The translations under genes and the position numbers were made by a program. The notes beneath the pieces were generated by a model. The model searched no databases, was not told the DNA's origin, and saw only the letters and a program-made list of their open reading frames with translations. A stretch of 6,532 nucleotides of DNA from JADJPL01 sp041183125 (GTDB lineage: Bacteria > Bacteroidota > Bacteroidia > Chitinophagales > Saprospiraceae). The DNA is taken from contig JBEGMH010000061.1 of assembly GCA_041183125.1 (NCBI GenBank), positions 1 through 6,532 of the forward strand. The letters run 5' to 3'. Positions 4,424-6,532 of the stretch are shown in pieces (the stretch's first letter is position 1; every line of letters starts with the position of its first letter).

Positions 4424-6106
4424 ATGGAACGATACGTCATTGGGGTAGATTTTGGCACCGACTCGGTCCGCGCCCTCCTCGTCCGCGCCGACAACGGGGA
4501 AGAGTTGGGGCAATCCGTATGCCATTACCCCCGCTGGGCCAAAGGCTTGTACTGCGACCCCTCCGCCAACCGCTTCCGGCAGCACCCTCTGGACTATGTG
4601 GAGGGCCTGGAGCACTCCATCCGGGGAGCGCTGGCTGAGGCCCCTACCGGGGCAGCCGCACACGTGGTGGGCATCGCCATAGATACCACCGGTTCAACGC
4701 CCGTCGCGGTGGACCGCTACGGCCAGCCGCTGGCCCTGCTCCCGGCCTTCCGCGAAGACCCCGACGCGATGTTCGTCCTCTGGAAAGACCATACTGCTAT
4801 CCGGGAGGCCGCGGAGATCAACGCCCTGGCCGCCCGCTGGGAAACGGACTACACACAGTACGAAGGGGGAATCTACTCCTCCGAATGGTTCTGGGCGAAG
4901 CTATGGCACATCCTGCGCTGCAACCGCGCCGTGCGGGAAGCCGCTTTCTCCTGGGTAGAACATTGCGACTGGATTCCTTTTCTGCTTACGGGCGGCAGCG
5001 ACGTGCGCCAGATGAAGCGCAGCCGCTGTGCAGCAGGCCATAAGGCGCTGTGGCACGAACGGTTCGGCGGCCTTCCTCCCAATGATTTCTTCAAAGCCCT
5101 CGATCCCCTGCTCGACGGACTGACGGAGCGCCTGTACCGCGAAACACACACTTCCGAAGCGCCCGCAGGGAGGCTGTCTGCCGAATGGGCTGAAAAACTG
5201 GGACTGAGTACCGAGGTCGTCGTAGCCGTAGGTGCGTTCGACGCGCACATAGGGGCTGTAGGAGGGCAGATCGAGCCCTACTACCTGAGTAAGGTCATCG
5301 GCACTTCGACCTGCGACATTCTCATCGCCCCTCCCGGTGAGGGGCCGGAAAAGCTGGTCCGGGGCATCTGCGGGCAGGTAGATGGCTCTGTAGTGCCGGG
5401 TATGTTGGGCCTGGAAGCCGGCCAGTCGGCTTTTGGCGACGTCTATGCGTGGTTTCGCAACCTGCTGAGCTGGACACTGGACGAAGTCGTCGGGAAGATC
5501 CCCTGGCTGGAGGCCGGACAAAAAGAAAATCTCATCGAGGAAGCCTACGGCCGTATCCTACCCGCTCTGAGCGCTGCAGCGGAGCAAATCCCGCCGGGGG
5601 AATCCGGAATCCTGGCCCTCGACTGGCTCAACGGGCGGCGTAGCCCCGACGCGAACCAGGCGCTGCAAGGAGCGCTGTTTGGCCTCCGCCTGGGCAGCGA
5701 TGCGCCCCGTATCTTCCGGGCGCTGGTGGAAGCCACCTGCTTCGGCTCCCGCGCCATCGTGGAGCGCTTCCGGGAGGAAGGCGTACCCATCAAAGGCGTG
5801 ATTGCCCTGGGGGGCATAGCCCGCAAATCGCCCTTTGTCCTGCAAACCATGGCCGATGTATTGGGGCTGCCGATCCGGGTAGCCCGCTCCGAGCAGACCT
5901 GCGCCCTGGGCGCTGCCATGTTTGCCGCTACCGCTGCCGGGCTTTATCCCGATGTGCAGGCAGCCGCACGGGCGATGGGTTCCGGCTTCGACCAGACCTA
6001 CCATCCCGACCCGGCCCGGGAGGCAGTGTACGAGCGCCTGTACCGGCAATACTTAACCCTGGGCACTTTCGCAGCATCCTTCGCCGCGCAAAACCCAGCC
6101 GAATGA
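4424..6106 (+). CDS. araB: Ribulokinase
   Basis: A cytoplasmic FGGY-family sugar kinase that phosphorylates L-ribulose with ATP to L-ribulose 5-phosphate in L-arabinose catabolism. The 560 residues are close to the 566 of E. coli AraB. In order: N-terminal ATPase loop GVDFGTDSVRALLV (7-20); GIAIDTTGSTPVAVD (83-97); the AraB-type block ALLPAFREDPDAMFVLWKDH (104-123); YSSEWFWAKLWHILR (151-165); the catalytic-base region VGAFDAHIGAVGG (269-281, Asp273 the likely base); GTSTCDIL (293-300); LEAGQSAFGDVYAWF (330-344); DWLNGRRSPDANQALQGALF (400-419); and the C-terminal nucleotide-site segment GGIARKSPFVLQTMADVLG (463-481) with EQTCALGAAM (490-499). The WKDH and GRRSPDAN blocks favour ribulokinase over xylulokinase or glycerol kinase. 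The ATG at 4424 puts the ATPase loop at the usual distance. GC-rich, about 65% in a sampled line. The stop overlaps the araD start, indicating translational coupling. Confidence 0.95.
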   Translation: MERYVIGVDFGTDSVRALLVRADNGEELGQSVCHYPRWAKGLYCDPSANRFRQHPLDYVEGLEHSIRGALAEAPTGAAAHVVGIAIDTTGSTPVAVDRYGQPLALLPAFREDPDAMFVLWKDHTAIREAAEINALAARWETDYTQYEGGIYSSEWFWAKLWHILRCNRAVREAAFSWVEHCDWIPFLLTGGSDVRQMKRSRCAAGHKALWHERFGGLPPNDFFKALDPLLDGLTERLYRETHTSEAPAGRLSAEWAEKLGLSTEVVVAVGAFDAHIGAVGGQIEPYYLSKVIGTSTCDILIAPPGEGPEKLVRGICGQVDGSVVPGMLGLEAGQSAFGDVYAWFRNLLSWTLDEVVGKIPWLEAGQKENLIEEAYGRILPALSAAAEQIPPGESGILALDWLNGRRSPDANQALQGALFGLRLGSDAPRIFRALVEATCFGSRAIVERFREEGVPIKGVIALGGIARKSPFVLQTMADVLGLPIRVARSEQTCALGAAMFAATAAGLYPDVQAAARAMGSGFDQTYHPDPAREAVYERLYRQYLTLGTFAASFAAQNPAE

Positions 6107-6532
6107 GCGCTTTCCAGACCCTGAAAGAGACGGCCTACGCCGCCAATATGCAACTGCCCGAACTGGGCCTGGTGCTGTTCACCTTTGGCAACGCCAGTGC
6201 TGTCGACCGCGACAAGGGCGTTTTTGCCATCAAGCCCAGCGGCGTGCCCTACAAAGCCCTGCGCCCCGACGATATGGTTATCGTGGACTTCGACAACCGC
6301 ATCGTAGAAGGTACAAAACGGCCGTCCTCCGATACGAAAACCCACGCCGTGCTCTACCGGCACTGGGAAGGCATTGGCGGCATTGTCCATACCCATTCCA
6401 CCTACGCCACGGCCTGGGCACAAGCCCAGCGGGACATCCCGCTGTTCGGCACGACCCACGCCGACCACCTCACTGCCGATATCCCCTGCGCCCCCGTCAT
6501 GCCCGACGATTGGATACAGGGGGATTACGAAT
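6103..6532 (+). CDS. araD: L-ribulose-5-phosphate 4-epimerase, 5' part
   Basis: The first 143 codons of a class II aldolase-fold epimerase that converts L-ribulose 5-phosphate to D-xylulose 5-phosphate, feeding the pentose phosphate pathway. The window ends inside the gene. The ATG at 6103 overlaps the araB stop as ATGA, and the N-terminus MSAFQTLKETAYAANMQLPE is family-typical. Substrate and metal motifs are visible: TFGNASAVDRDKG (27-39), IKPSGVPYKAL (43-53), RPSSDTKTH with Asp77 (73-81), zinc ligands His96 and His98 in VHTHSTYATAWAQ, and GTTHADH with the likely catalytic Asp121 (116-122). Numbering is one higher than in E. coli AraD (Asp76, His95, His97, Asp120). The third zinc histidine and the catalytic tyrosine lie beyond the window. 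The araB-araD order suggests araA may follow. Confidence 0.95.
   Translation, partial: MSAFQTLKETAYAANMQLPELGLVLFTFGNASAVDRDKGVFAIKPSGVPYKALRPDDMVIVDFDNRIVEGTKRPSSDTKTHAVLYRHWEGIGGIVHTHSTYATAWAQAQRDIPLFGTTHADHLTADIPCAPVMPDDWIQGDYE

Noticed and set aside
4256..6468. Several minus-strand frames of 124-206 codons across araB and araD
   Set aside because: They are shadows of the GC-rich arabinose genes. The plus-strand products have full family motifs and the antisense products have none.

Overview
The window looks like a mobile-element-rich stretch of a Bacteroidota chromosome, perhaps from the Saprospiria or a related lineage; that placement is inference. Four signs point this way. A REP-associated transposase gene carries the GGGGCAA...TTGCCCC palindrome common in that phylum. 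The IS66 transposase belongs to a subgroup without zinc-finger cysteines. A box matching the Bacteroidota -7 promoter consensus TAnnTTTG lies just before the toxin gene. There is no clear Shine-Dalgarno sequence before most starts.

Layout, left to right. (1) 3-335 (+): the 3' part of a RAYT/Y1 transposase gene, with two REP palindromes and 12-bp tandem repeats inside its reading frame. (2) 440-1963 (-): an intact IS66-family TnpC gene with no tnpA or tnpB beside it. (3) 1964-2226: a divergent intergenic region holding a perfect 21-bp-arm hairpin and a candidate promoter. (4) 2227-3828 (+): a HigB-type toxin and a HigA antitoxin fused to an ImmA/IrrE metalloprotease domain. These two genes are separated by an unusual 163-bp imperfect palindrome. 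(5) 3829-4045: a third, inverted copy of an arm of that palindrome, next to one half of a 21-bp inverted repeat whose other half is at 407-427. (6) 4046-4405 (+): a DUF2200 protein. (7) 4424-6106 and 6103-6532 (+): araB and the 5' part of araD, overlapping by ATGA. They encode the kinase and epimerase that convert L-ribulose to D-xylulose 5-phosphate.

Base composition is patchy. Sampled 60-base lines of araB and tnpC are about 65% G+C, the antitoxin about 47% and the RAYT tail about 37%. The arabinose genes therefore look like the native background on the right. The left two thirds look like an accumulation zone for mobile and selfish DNA (RAYT/REP, IS66, toxin-antitoxin, palindromic repeats). 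The most unusual features are the nested inverted repeats around the toxin-antitoxin pair, the palindrome wedged between toxin and antitoxin, and the REP units embedded in the coding sequence of the REP transposase.
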